Assembly: GCA_013407085.1 (NCBI GenBank)
Contig: JACCGJ010001867.1
Location: forward strand, 38,751-102,750
DNA length: 64,000 nucleotides
Direction: 5' to 3'
From: Atriophallophorus winterbourni
Lineage: Eukaryota > Platyhelminthes > Trematoda > Plagiorchiida > Microphallidae
In this document: piece by piece, positions 29,755 to 42,229 of the stretch
How the letters are laid out: every line of letters starts with the position of its first letter
How positions within the stretch are numbered: the first letter of the stretch is position 1
The notes under the pieces: model-generated
The model's database searches: none
Told to the model about the DNA's origin: nothing
Seen by the model: the letters and a program-made list of their open reading frames with translations, nothing else
Translations under genes and position numbers: made by a program

Positions 29755-31165
29755 TAGGCTTCAAGGATTCAAGGATTTATGATTAAAAAAGTTATTACTT
29801 TACTACACCACAGGATGACGGTATGAATGAAAATGTGAAAAATATAATAGTATAAAAGGAATAAATACTATCAAATGTAAGTCTCGCGAATTTTATTCAT
29901 TTGCATATGTAAGTCCAATTTAGCATTTAAACACCATCAGGCAAGGACAGTCCACCACATGTTGGGGTAGGGAATTCAAAAGAAATATAGCACGTATGGC
30001 GAAAAAATGCGCCGGCAATCAATACGATAACATGTGACGTGAAGGTATAAGGTATGTTCGCGTGTCACTTTCCCATCACACACATCAAGCAAGTGTTTTA
30101 ATGGATGGCTTTCGGTAGACAATTCTATAGGTCAGTATAATATCGCGTCGTATCCTACTTTGGGTAAAGTCACATAGACCCAGACATCGCAATATTCCGA
30201 TGTACAAAAAATTGAGAAGACATATCACTAACTTTATTGCTCTGTGATAGATTGTATCACAGAGAGCAATATCTTTTCGTAGCCAATGAGCTCAGACCTC
30301 TAACGCATACTCCATCGTAGGGCGAATGTAGACGTTTATTATACTTAACAACGTTGCCAGCGAGAATATTCCAATATTCTTCGAAAGATACCTAACAATC
30401 TGTTGGCCTGTCAATATACATTCTGGCAGTGCACCGTGCTCTTTAGGTTTCCACTAATCCATACTCCAAGATCTTTTTCCAACGAGCTCAATGTCAAGTT
30501 TTAGTTTCCAATCGATATATCCAAGAAACATTCTAGCCAAACTGACGCATCTTGCAATTACGTATATAGAATGTCATATCAATCATGGCCGCCCAATTTT
30601 ACACTGTCAAAATCCCTTTGCAGTTTCTCACAATCATCTGCAGAACTAATTTGCGTCCAAATTTTCATATCATCTGTTAACAGGACCATTGTGTATTATA
30701 TGAGGGGTGGTAAATCGTTTATGTATATTAAAAAGTGAAGCGGGCCTAGCACGGATCATTGTGGGACTCCGCTGGTGGTGTTGAACATTTGTGATAGCAC
30801 TCCGTTTACTCTAACTCGGGAGTGACGATCTGACAGGTAGTCGCAAAACCATGAGAGGAGTGGTTTACATATTCCTAGACGTATCAGTTTTTGAAGAAGC
30901 AAACGGTTAATGACTGTGTCAAGAACATCTATCCATTTACTTCGTCTAGTCGTCTATCGCTATGAAAACATTCGTTAGACAAGAGCGATGAGATCAAAAT
31001 CCATGCTGAGCTGGCGTAAACAACCATTATTTCCGAGACTATACGTTCCATGACCTTACCAATAGCAGGTAATAGTGTGATGGGATGATAATTGCAGAGT
31101 CAGATCGGCAGCCATCTTTGAAGATAGGTGTAATCACTCTGGACTTCCAATATTTCGGTACCACA
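29755..31165 (-). mobile_element. CR1-like LINE, 3' portion (RT to tail)
   Basis: Minus-strand RT from VPKYWKSRVITPIFKDG (31160) through VRVNGVLSQMFNTTSGVPQ (about 30800) and a decayed LLTDDMKIW box (TDD for ADD, about 30680) to the C-terminal region and an A+T-rich tail with a short ATCCTTGA tandem at 29757-29775. It is the 3' part of the element whose 5' part lies at 33734-35060. Confidence 0.82.
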
Positions 31166-31927
31166 TGTAAATGACAAACTTTTTGTATAAAATTCCTTCT
31201 TATTTTTTAATTAACAAATTTGATTCTCCCTAAATCTCAAAAGTTTTCATCTTACATTGTTTTTGTGTATACATTTTCCTTATCCATTTGTACACCCATT
31301 TTTATTTTAATGAACTAATTTATATTGCTTGGCTGCCATTAAATTCCACATCTTTTCGCACGTGGTATTTGGAGAAAACAGAGACGATTGTTCACCATTG
31401 TATTGGTAATTTTATCCCTTGTCATCATTAATTTGGCAGTCTATCTTGTCAGCATTGGCGAATTTATTGTTGTCATTTGGAGCATTTAAACATTTTGGCT
31501 CACATCATTTGTACTGTAGTGGTTGATCCAGCGGAGATTTCACCACTAACTGCGTACGCCTTCTGATTATTGTAACCAACAAACCGGAACACACTTCTCA
31601 GCGTAACACGGGATATAGATCTAAAACAATCAGACGATAGACTTGTCCCAAAACAGAACACGTGAGCAGCGTGAATAATATATTCAGATTGTGTACATAT
31701 TTACATGTATCATTATATTAAATCAAATGACAAAATATGTAGGATTAATATAATAAAATAAACAATGATGGAAACACCATAGTGCAACCCGGCAGAGTTG
31801 AGTTTTGTCCATTGTTGTTGTCTATTAATCTTGTTAATAGCACCGTAGTAAATCTGAATCGTTGCTTTGAATTGTCAAAATAAGAAATGGGTGGTCTACG
31901 CGTTTACCAAAGACTTTAGTCGATACA
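31166..31927 (+). repeat. 5' LTR of BEL/Pao element
   Basis: Begins TGTAAATGACAAA and ends GATACA (TGT...ACA ends). Aligns with 33240-33733 over both halves. It contains about 265 extra bases (roughly 31515-31780) absent from the 3' LTR. No matching target-site duplication is visible. Confidence 0.72.
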
Positions 31928-33239
31928 TTACTCAACTCGGAATTGTAACACAATTCGACTTTTGATTTGTACCGTATTTTCTCGAACGAAGAAATTACAG
32001 TACTCAACTCGGTTTGTTCCATTCGGAGAAACAGAACTTTGAATTGCTCAATTGGAAACGGTCAATGTGGGTCGCCTGCCAATTTAAACGAAGATCAACT
32101 TGGATCTTCGTGTCGCTATTCTGTTCTGTTTTAATCTTGGTGACGTCCCTTGTTTATCTGTTTCATATCTTTGTTGTTTTTGCAATAATTGATCATGCCA
32201 AGGAGATTAATGATTGGTATTTGACTCACAATCCGGTTTTTAATCTTAAGATACCGTGAAAGCTGAGAATAGTGTTCAATTATGCGGTTAAACATAATGG
32301 TGTGTCATTGAATTGTGTACTACTTCCGAGACCAAATCTGACGAAAAATTTGATCGACGTATTGCTGTGTTTCCGATTGCATGCCTTTGCTGCTGACTTC
32401 GAAGATATGTTTCTACAATTCGAAGTGCCAAACTATGATAGAGACGCAATTATTATCCTCTGGTGGGAGGAGAATGATATGTGCAGATCCATTAAAAAAT
32501 TTAGGATGACAGTTCATTTATTTGATGCAACGTCGTCCGCTCTGGGTGAAATTATCAAAAACGTTAACTTTTACACTGATTCCATGATCGTTTTGTATTA
32601 TATTATCAATCGAACTAGTCGTTTCACAACGTCTGTAGCGAATCGCTTGACGTTCGTACACGAATACTCGATACCATGCCAGTGGAGGCATGTTGGTACC
32701 CGATCTAATCCAGTTGTTGATTTGGAATTTTGGGTAAGCGACCCTGACTTTCTACTGCAAGCCATCGATGTGTAGCCTGAAGTTGTTAATCCACAATGCA
32801 CCGAGCAAGCTGAATTTAAGCGTGCTAATTGTAAAATAATGTCGATGGATTCACAACGATGGATAGACATTATTCGTCGTCGGTTTTCTAGTTGGAAAAG
32901 GCTTTTACGCCCAATTTCGTGTCTGAATGAAATTCAAGAAGACAAATACCTGGAGGCTGGTGCGTCAGCGCAAAAGGGCAAGCTCGAATTTATTGAAGGG
33001 CCAGTAGCAAAGCTGGAGGACGTGGTGAGTTTATGTTTGGAAAACGTCTTTTTCTATAAAAAGCCACAGTTGTTCAGTGATAACAATGCGATGTGGCGTC
33101 TGTGACTCGTTACCCATTAAAGTCACTTGCCGTTTGTCTTTGCGTTTTATGGTTAATATGTTTAGTAGTTGGGTAGGGAGGTGGAACCAAAAAGTTAGTT
33201 TCATTCAGAATTCAGGTTTAGAAGAAATTTGGCGGGCGA
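31928..33239 (+). mobile_element. BEL/Pao LTR retrotransposon interior, heavily deleted
   Basis: Frame 32272-32775 reads an RT fragment (LLCFRLHAFAADFEDMFLQF, then TVHLFDATSSALG) fused directly to the RNase-H region (NFYTDSMIVLYYIINRTSRF, WRHVGTRSNPVVDLEFW). The next frame (32839-33105) has RWIDIIRRRFSSWKRLLRPI, typical just after RNase H in BEL/Pao pol. Gag, protease, the catalytic part of RT and integrase are missing. A purine-rich GTAGGGAGGTGGAACC at 33172-33187 could be the polypurine tract. Inactive. Confidence 0.8.
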
Positions 33240-33733
33240 TGTAAATAACAAAATGTTTGTGTAAAATTCCTTCTTATTTTCTGTTTATACAATTTGATTC
33301 TTCTTAATTCTCGAACGATTTTATCTTCCATTGTTTTTGTGTATACATTTTACTTATCCACTCGTAGACCCCTTTTGTTTTATTGAAATAATTTGTATTG
33401 CTGGGCTGCCATTAAATTTCACATCTTTTTGAACGTGTTATTTGAAGAAAACAGATACGATTATTCACCATTTTATTGGTGATTTCATTCCTTTTCATTA
33501 TTAATTTGGCAGTCTATCTTTTCAACATTGGCTGAATTTATTGTTGTCGTTTGGAACATTTAAGCATTTTTGGTTCACATCTTCTGTACAACCAGGTACA
33601 TTTGAGGTTTGTCCATTGTTGTTGTCTATTAATTTTGGTAATAGTACCGTAGTTAATCCGAATCGTTGTTTTGAATTGTCGAAATAAAAAACGGGTGATC
33701 TACGCGTTAACGAACAACTTTAGTTGATATACA
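33240..33733 (+). repeat. 3' LTR of BEL/Pao element
   Basis: Begins TGTAAATAACAAA and ends GATATACA. Diverged from the 5' LTR by many substitutions, so the insertion is old. Confidence 0.75.
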
Positions 33734-35060
33734 TCAAATGATTTTACAGGATGGAAAGCTGTTCACGAGGCTGACGATGGCCGATCCTGAGAACAGGATG
33801 CCCCCCGCACTTGGGGATTTTCTTTCATTTTGTTTGAACATTTGACTTGCGACAATCTCTGGATTTTTCAAAATTTTGCCGAATGTCTCGATTCCTGAGT
33901 CGGCTTAATACTCACAACGATCCACTAAAACGTTTGGAACGAACACTTTAGAGTAATAAATTGCGAGAGCACTCGCGTTTTCCAACTCGGTGTCCGTGAG
34001 TTTTTCGCCATTCTGGATGGGAGAAATACCTGGTTTAAGTTTTGCTTTCGCGTTCATGGTTTTGTATAGTAACTTAGGGTTGCGTTCCATTTTTGACAGC
34101 AGCCTCAATCGGTGCGCTACCTTATCCTCTAGAATAAGTGAAGACACTTTGTTGTGTAATATACGGAATTGCTGCCAAGTAGTAGAAGTATTTTTGGCTA
34201 ATGCTGCATCCACGCTGCTCGCATCAGTGCTCTCCACTTTTTTGTTCTGATGCGAGAACGAAACGAAGCTCATGTTCGGATCTTCCAGTAGTGTTCTGCG
34301 AGTTATCGTCTATCTTCAGGTTCAGATAATCTATAAGTTCGTTTTATTGCGAGTTAGGGCTTATGTGATCTTTTTGTCAATGCTAAAGTTGCGCGAGCGA
34401 TGTTCTCATGGCTAATTTATCTACCCGGCGAAACACCCCATTCCGAGAAAATGATTGATGTGTACTGCAAACATAGTCGAACAAGCGCACTGAATGGAAA
34501 CTGAAACCCAGCGGTCCCTGGAATCCAATTGCTTCGACAGATTGTTCTTCCGATTTTAATACCAAATCCAAGACGGGTGGACGGTCAGAACCTCTTCTCC
34601 AAGCGTATTCGTGATCATGGTTGTATAAAAGGACTGAATCTAGTGCCTCTCTAAGCGTATGTGGTGAGGGAACGTCTCTGAGATAAAAGGTAGGCAGGTT
34701 TAAATCGCCCCTAATAAGTATTGTTACTTGTGTTTTTAAGCGCTGAAGCACTTGGATCAACGGTTGGTTGTACGATTCCGTAGATGAAGGAGACCGGTAG
34801 ATTACACCAATCATGCAAACTTAACCAGATACTAGCCTCAAAGGACATCAAATTGTATCCTCGACGGTGAATTCTGTGTTGTCTATTTGACGGCACCGGA
34901 GGCGATTATGATAATAAATAGAAACGCCGCCAACAATTCTCTCTCGATCGTTCCATATCAAATTCTTATTTGGAATGGTTATCTCCTTTTCAATCTATTG
35001 GAAAGAATACGATGATTTTGTAATGGCGATGATGTCAGGCGAGTAGTGCGAAACATACAC
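33734..35060 (-). mobile_element. CR1-like LINE, 5' portion (endonuclease, linker, RT start)
   Basis: Minus-strand order: endonuclease with SPDIIAITKSSYSF, EITIPNKNLIWNDRERIVGG (about 35010-34920), IGVIYRSPSSTESYNQPL, VTILIRGDLNLPTF, RRGSDRPPVLDLVL (34814-34560), then a linker with KMERNPKLLYKTMNAKAK (about 34090) and the start of RT (FKQNERKSPSAGGI, about 33820). Frameshifts occur. It continues on the other side of the BEL/Pao insertion at 31165. Confidence 0.85.
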
Positions 35061-37230
35061 ACGTATCCCGGTGCGCTTTGTATTCTTTTCGGGGTCATCC
35101 GGTCAGGGTTGCGATCAGTACTGTTCAGTGGTGTGTGCACTGGCGGTGGTTCTGTCGAGAGATCGATAATGAATATCGTGAGCGCAACAAACAGCGGTGC
35201 TCACAAATAAGAATAAAATCAGTATTGAATCTGGCAAAACGCTTAGGTAGTTAATCGCAAGATGTTGCATATATAACCAGTCGATATCGAAGAATAAGAT
35301 CTTTCCGATGACGTTAATAAATTTGAAAACTTGAAGAGTATTAACAACGTTCCACGCGTAGATCCAGTATGGCAAAATCAAGAGAAATCTGAATTCGCTC
35401 GTATTATTTAATACCGCTAGGAGATGAGTATATCCAGAAAGCTGATATCGAGGGAAGTCCAACAAGTTAAAATATATCCACGTACGTGTAAGTGTCAGAA
35501 CAGTATATCTTGATAATCAGGAGCACTAAATAATGCGACCGCACGGTGACTACGACGACACGTATAGTCCCTTATATTCTTGACTATTGACCTGCAATTT
35601 TTCGGTACTTCTTTTGAAAGAGTTTTTTGACTATCGTCGTATTGAAACTGTTTTACTGGAAAGAGTTTTTTGGGAAGCCAAATTTAAAAAAGCATTTTCC
35701 TCTTGCTATCGATAACTAAATAATACCTCAATGATAATTCCCATTAACCGCAAAGCGATCTGCATCAAAGTTCAGCTTTCAAAATATCAGTTAATACACA
35801 TCATACTGCTTTATAGAAGTTCTTCACATTCGAGATCAGTTATTCCATTTGCATCAAGAAAAATTTTCGGAAGGCACGCTTAGTGAACAATTATGGTATA
35901 ATTTATAATGTCGATATTAAGTATATATTGTTTATGAATATTTCTCATGTGTAAGATGTACAAAACACATTTCTTGTGTTTCTCAAGTTTAGGCTGAAGC
36001 ATATAATCCATTTGTGATTAGAGCTCTATTATTCATCTATTTTATGGTAGAATACTTCTGATAGAGGATATTTGTAAGCAAATAAATATTATTTAATTTT
36101 TAGATTGTAATCACCACAATTTCCTACGCTTTCTCCAGAAATAGGATCATATCATAATGTACATGCCCAATTGTATTGCTCGGCATTGAAAAGGGATTAA
36201 ATCTTTCGCAATCCTTTTAATTCTTATATATTTGCGGCTAAGATCTGTACGGAAGAGTACAAAGATTTAATATTCAAAAGAATCGTGGGCTCTCTGGTAG
36301 ATTATGGCATGAATATTTACAAACCTCCCCCTTTGGTAAATAATAACTCCGTATTTATTTCCAGAATTTTAAACTATTGAGTCAGAGAACACGAGAGAAT
36401 GAAACCAAAATGAATTTCGTTTTGATATGAACAACCGTCGATGCGCTAGAAATAAGATCACACAATCGATCATTTAAACAATATATATAATCGATTGTCG
36501 AATGAAGTACCAGCACGCAATCGTTTGCAGTGGAATGTATAAATATGGGTTCATGTTAATGTTGCAGTGAGCTATAGGTTATTGAAAGCATTTTGGACGT
36601 CCAGAATTCTTTCAAAGTTACACGGTGGAGCACGCGGCACTGCGTTATTCAATGCTTATGTCTATATGGTTTGAGTGCTAATGATTCGAGATAAGCGGAC
36701 AAGGGTAATCCTGAAAATGTATTCGATGATATCAACAATAGAATAAACATGCTTGAGCAATAATAGATGAATATGTGTCTATTTAGTTTTATATTAATGG
36801 ATCATTTTCGAAAATGGTTATGTTGAATTGCACAAATTTCCCTCATAAAACTAAACACGTTTTGGTAGCTTATTTCACTGTTTTACGAATAAATTATTAT
36901 AAAACTTTCGTTTTCCTGCCGAATGTTACCGTTTCATTGTGTGACTCCATATAACGGATGCAGTTATCAAAAAGCAAGTATCTCTGAACCAATGATATTT
37001 TTCACACAAGGCGCTTCCAGAATCGCAAAAATTCTAGGAGCTTACGTTACGGATCGCAAAGCTGCAAAGAGAAGAGATCTTTTGGAGTGAAAACCCTTAT
37101 TTTTACTTTTCGTAGCTACAGCAATCTTTTCACAAAGCGTTAAAATATAATAGACACAAGATTAGATGCCGTATTTCAGACAAGCCTGCATGGCTACGAT
37201 GATTGGAGGGTTGAAGATTAGAGGTCCAAT
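35061..37230. other. A+T-rich intergenic DNA
   Basis: A 116-codon minus frame at 35115-35465 is hydrophobic but shows no domain I recognise; it may be LINE 5' flank. The rest has no feature. Confidence 0.45.
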
Positions 37231-37935
37231 CTATTTTGGTGCTCACATACACATCCATTACAAAACACTACCGCTTTCTGGCTGCTTGCCGTCATTATGT
37301 GGAGACAGAATATCAGGAACAGTAAGCCTTGAAACAGTGGTATAATGGTGAATAAAAGACATACTTTTATACCACTAGTTAATAGAATTCTTACAAAGAA
37401 CCACAATGTTCAAATACAGAATCACAAATTGTTTCTTGGTGAAGCACTAAAGGCGTTTGTAATCGACCAACATATTTCGGTGCTTACATACAATCATTTA
37501 CTCAACACTACAGGTTTCTAGCTGCTGGCCGTCATACAGTGGAATCAGTTGTTACATTGTGCTACGATTGCTTGAGTAATTGAGCTAGTCGACAGCTGAT
37601 TAGATAGTTTGAAATAAACGATAGATATTCCGGCCGCGATTATTATGAGTTGATAATTGTGAGTTTCAGAAGGCAATTCAGACTGATTTTGTCTTCGCAT
37701 GTTATTATTGAATCAACAGGCTACGGGTTCGGAAATTACTGATATTAGTGAAATTAATGCATATCAACAGAAAGATCAGGTTCAATAAAATTGAAAGTGT
37801 GGTATAGTGGTAAACAAAAAGTTTACTTGTGCGCCACTGTTAAATAGGGTTCTTACAAAGAACCGCTATGTTTAAATACCGAATCTCAAAATAATTCTAC
37901 GTCTAGCACTCAATGGGCTTATAAATGAACAATAT
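37231..37935 (+). repeat. Two tandem copies of a roughly 235 bp repeat
   Basis: Unit 1 (37231-37465) and unit 2 (37466-37935, interrupted at about 37562-37790) share TTTCGGTGCT-ACATACA-TCATT-C, CTGCTGGCCGTCAT, GTGGTATAATGGTGAA and TCTTACAAAGAACCACAATG followed by TTCAAATACAGAATC. Related fragments occur at 40685-40990 and 59505-59575. The class is unknown. Confidence 0.65.
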
Positions 37936-39518
37936 ATAAGATAAGATGGTTTCGTTAAAAAGCCAAATCTATGCTGGAAAGTTCCGGGCGATCCTTGTTT
38001 CATGCTTCGGCACACTGAATAGAGGCTTGGATGTTGAGAGAAATTACTTTCTGAGCCGCTGTGATCTAATGCATGCTTCGATGATTATACGCGAACTAGG
38101 TTATATGAATGCAGCTCCTTGACAAGTAAATGTCAGTTTTCATGCTTACGTTCATTCGATCACACTTTATAAACCTGAGATAAGCGTAAATTTGTTGTTG
38201 GTTAAAATGATTTTGAATTCGTCTGCAAACAAGAAGCATCGTGAACTCAAACTAATTACAAGGTATGCCAAAGATTGATGACAGATCAGCGAACCAAGAA
38301 CTGAACCTTGAAGTATTCAGCCATGTATCATCCATTGTTCAGAGCACCCACCCAATCTTCACTTGATTGTTACGATTAGGCGGAAAGCATTCTAATCGAC
38401 GATGCAGTACGTCTGCAACTCCATACATACTCAACTTGTGGTGAAATTTCGATTTATTGAGTTGTTGGAATTCTAGAAATGCAGTTTTGAATAATTCAAA
38501 CAATCCCTAGATCAAGTCTTAGTGTAATTTCATAAAAAGCTCAAAAAATGAGTTTAGAATAACCCCTTCTAGATATTCCGTATTGCGTAATGTATATTTA
38601 GGGATAAGCTCGCAAATGCATGTCATATAAGTGGCAATTGATTTTTTTCAAATACATGAGAAGATGCTCAGTCAGGCTTATTAGTTTATTGTTGGATATA
38701 AAAAGAATGCTTCATTATGCGTATTGTAACCCCCACTGCTGAGTAATGAAAGTAATTTCAGCAGTGAACAGCAATCATGAGAAATATAAAACATTGAAAA
38801 ATGCTGAAAGATTCTTTAAATTATGAGCCATTGACCATCAGTTGTGGCATTAAGCTAACAGAATCTCACTTATTTAAAACCGCATATGAGTCTTCACCAC
38901 CAACGGGTCAGAAAGTAAATAAATAAATAGAATTTAAATGATTTTCTATTAATACTTATATGAAACATATGTCTGGTTATTTAATTTAAACCATAGTTGC
39001 GTTGGTTTTAACTAATAGGATGGAATGGTGTTTGTTGAAAGAATGTTTGATATCGAATTTATTATTCAGGCATCTACAAGCAAATGTCCATAAAAAATGA
39101 AATATTTCAAAACATTTGTCATCATATGTGTATTATTATATAAATGTATATTTGTTTTACTAGTTCAATAAAATTAGTGCATATTTTGTTACACCTTATT
39201 ATTCTCGTGCAATCATTTTATTTGTCAACCCTTAAACTCTAATCATAATGGTTTATAAGTTGTTTATTCTCTCTGTTAATGCGATGTTTGCTGTTTCATG
39301 ATGTTGATACTTTCGTGTTCAATATTGTATTACAATGTTTGTCACTAACTTTTACCGTATATTACTAGGCTTGCGCGATTTACGTTTATTTGTTGCTGGT
39401 TGTTTTTGTAGATCACACCAGCTCACTTGATATCATCATATTTTCAGTTATATGACATCAAAATATAAATCCTTTGCTCCCAGTGTGAAACGGTCTTTTT
39501 AATATTTTTCAATTTAGT
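37936..39518. other. A+T-rich intergenic DNA
   Basis: No gene, RNA or repeat recognised. Confidence 0.5.
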
Positions 39519-39780
39519 TCAGTTACAATACAATACAATACAATTATATTTAGAGCAGAAGGAGTACAAAGTTCCATTTAAGCTCTTTCTTGAACCGGCA
39601 TAACTACCAACGCCTCGGGTATCCTGGGAGGTGGATTCGTTTCTCAAAGCAGTCGTCTTTGACGAAACAGAGAAATTGATCGGTGCTGCTCTTGAACAGA
39701 AATAGACTTGGCGCTTCAACAACCTTGGCCGGAAGTGAGTTTCAAGTGCCGACAACACGTTGTGAAAATCTGTACCTAAA
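39519..39780 (-). mobile_element. Non-LTR retrotransposon C-terminal fragment
   Basis: The minus strand reads YRFSQRVVGT, a stop, then NSLPAKVVEAPSLFLFKS, the usual RVVxxWNSLPxxVVxAxSxxxFK terminus of CR1/Jockey-group RTs, followed by a CAATA-type pentanucleotide tail (AATACAATACAATACAAT, 39528-39545). Only about 260 bp remain. Confidence 0.75.
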
Positions 39781-41972
39781 TGGTTGATGTAACTTCTAGA
39801 TGGTTCCAGTTATTTGTTAAAAACTAACGCCCAACACTAATTGGTAGGTTTATTAGAGAGTATTCTCGAGGCAAAGATATATAAGCAGGTTCGTTTGCAC
39901 TGTTAATGAAAAAGCATAAGCATGCACGTGACAAGTATGGGGAAATCTTTTGAAGTATTTATAGCTACAGTCAAAGATCACAAAAAACTGAGTTCAATTA
40001 TTTCCATACGAAAGATTCGAAAACAGATAATAAAGCACAACTTCATTGTTTGAAATCCCGGGTTTTTTGCATTTTTTGGACATGCTATCAATGATCCTTC
40101 ATCGCTCTGATGCATTGGCCTACATTACATAGTTGCATACTTCCCTGATTTATATTATGATATATATTTGATTAGTTGCCTATTCTACTCTGTAACTTGG
40201 CACTGATTAGCTATAGGCCTGTGCATCAGGGCGACGATGAACCATTAATTTATCACGGTTTTGGCCGTACCCCACAGAAATACTGTTAAGATAAAGGAAA
40301 CTGGATATTTTCTCGTTCAACATCGCAGAGGCGGCGGTTTGCTGAGCGGATTTTCGCATTACCTGTGTGTCATTTCTCAAATTACGTTTAACATTTTATC
40401 TGAATGATTGACCTTATATTTTGATTATAATTTTGAAAAAATATCAGGCCACAAAGCATCGACTCTCTTGAATCCCGTATCGAAGCTTATCGTACTGCCA
40501 CATTATGAATATGATACCATCAGCTTCCTACCTTCACTTTTTTCTTATTGGTATAATTTTCTACTTTCAACTGGCGACTGCCCACCTTGCGAAAGCATAT
40601 GTACCATCTGAATTAACCTCACACAACGATTCTGAAAATGTCTAATAATACATAAATAATTCATTCTTATAATTCGCATGTCTTGAAACAGTGGGGAAAT
40701 GATGAACAAGGTGTGAACTCGTAAGCCACTTTAGGATGAGTTTGGTATAACAAACCTGTTTAATCACTTGTGTCCATTCACATGTGCATGAATTTAATCT
40801 TATGGGTTTGAAGCAAAACTCATTATTTCCATACATTTCGATCTCACAGCCCACGACCTCTTTCGTATATTTGCACTAATCGGGTGGAGACAATATGATC
40901 GAATCAGTGTGCCTTAAAACATCAAAGAAATGATAATCAAGCTTTTAATTGATGATTTCAAACAGCACGGAACAAGTTGTGAGGTTATTGTGATTAAATG
41001 CCTGTAAATGCGAGTTTTATTTCAAGCCCATGGGTTTAACCCTATTCACATATATGTGTGCACAAGTAGTTTAAGAGATTCGTCGTGCCAACCTAATCCA
41101 ACAGTGGCTTATAAGTTCAAACCTTTGTAGTAATTTGTACAGTTTTATATTTTGTACCATGTTAATTTGATAACTCAGACATTATCGTTCCATTTCGATT
41201 AACGATATTGATATATCGATTTCTTCTTATCGTTATCACTTACATTTCATTGATTTTCTGCACGGTAACTAAGTTAACGTTATTCATCTGTTAAATACCA
41301 TTTGTACATAGTCGACACATAATAATAATAGTAATACTAATAACAATATACTCTTTCTCCACGCGGTCTTCATTCTTCTCTGGTTGCCTCGAATTCAATG
41401 TTGCATGTGGATATAACAGGAACACACGCAGATTAACGGTTTATTCCTCACTATCCACTACAGATGGGTGAGCCCGAAACATCAGATAGGTTAACTCGAC
41501 TAAAGATTTACACGCAGGAATTTTCGTCATTCCCTCGTATTCCATTTTTACTCAGAATTCATTTGGAATCACATTTTTCTGTTGACACTCATTCCACACC
41601 AAACTTCGAAATTCCAATCCTGTCCTTTCACTTGGATCATTCAAACGTTTGGTTTTCACAACTGGAATGCATATTCCGTCGAAAACGCATTGCATCCCAT
41701 TGCACATGCTGACATTAAATAATAAACAACGTCTTGGATTTGTTCTTGCGAAATGCATTCACAAACGAATTCTTCTAAAAGCGCTACCTTGTCTCGCAAC
41801 TCACCCACACTCATATCATGCTTTAACATTGTTTTGCACCATTTGTTATTCTGCTTGATACTATAGCAACTTGTTGTCCAATCCCAATATTCAATGTTAC
41901 GTTTCTAAAGCCTGCATATCTTCTTGAATTTAAATATGAATTTCTTATTTTTTTATTTTAGCAATTGTATAA
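39781..41972. other. A+T-rich sequence upstream of GCLC
   Basis: 40685-40990 carries diverged pieces of the 235 bp repeat. The acceptor-like TTTTATTTTAG at 41952-41962 lies 10 bp before the GCLC ATG, so the mRNA leader is joined there either by a cis intron or by spliced-leader trans-splicing. No TATA box or core promoter can be assigned. Confidence 0.45.
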
Positions 41973-42229
41973 ATGGGTTTACTGAGTTCTGGTACTCCAT
42001 TATCATGGAAAGATACACGCAAATTCAGCAGATACATCCAAACAGAGGGCATAAAACAATTCATCTACCTATTTAATACTTCAAATTCCCGAATCAAACA
42101 TACGTTGAAATGGGGTGATGAAATTGAATATACGCTATTACGAATAGATCCCGTTTCGGGCCAGGTACAGCTGTACTTAGCGGCATCACGACTTCTGCAA
42201 AACTTACCGGTAGAAGATTCAAACGGCCA
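41973..42229 (+). CDS. GCLC: GCLC exon 1
   Basis: The start ATG is chosen because MGLLSSGTPLSWKDTRKF matches the conserved N-terminus (MGLLSxGxPLSW). Ends in phase 2 at GTAAGT; followed by a 4.7 kb intron. Confidence 0.95.

Noticed and set aside
35115..35465. 116-codon minus-strand hydrophobic frame
   Set aside because: A+T-rich DNA next to the CR1-like 5' end; no recognisable family or start context.
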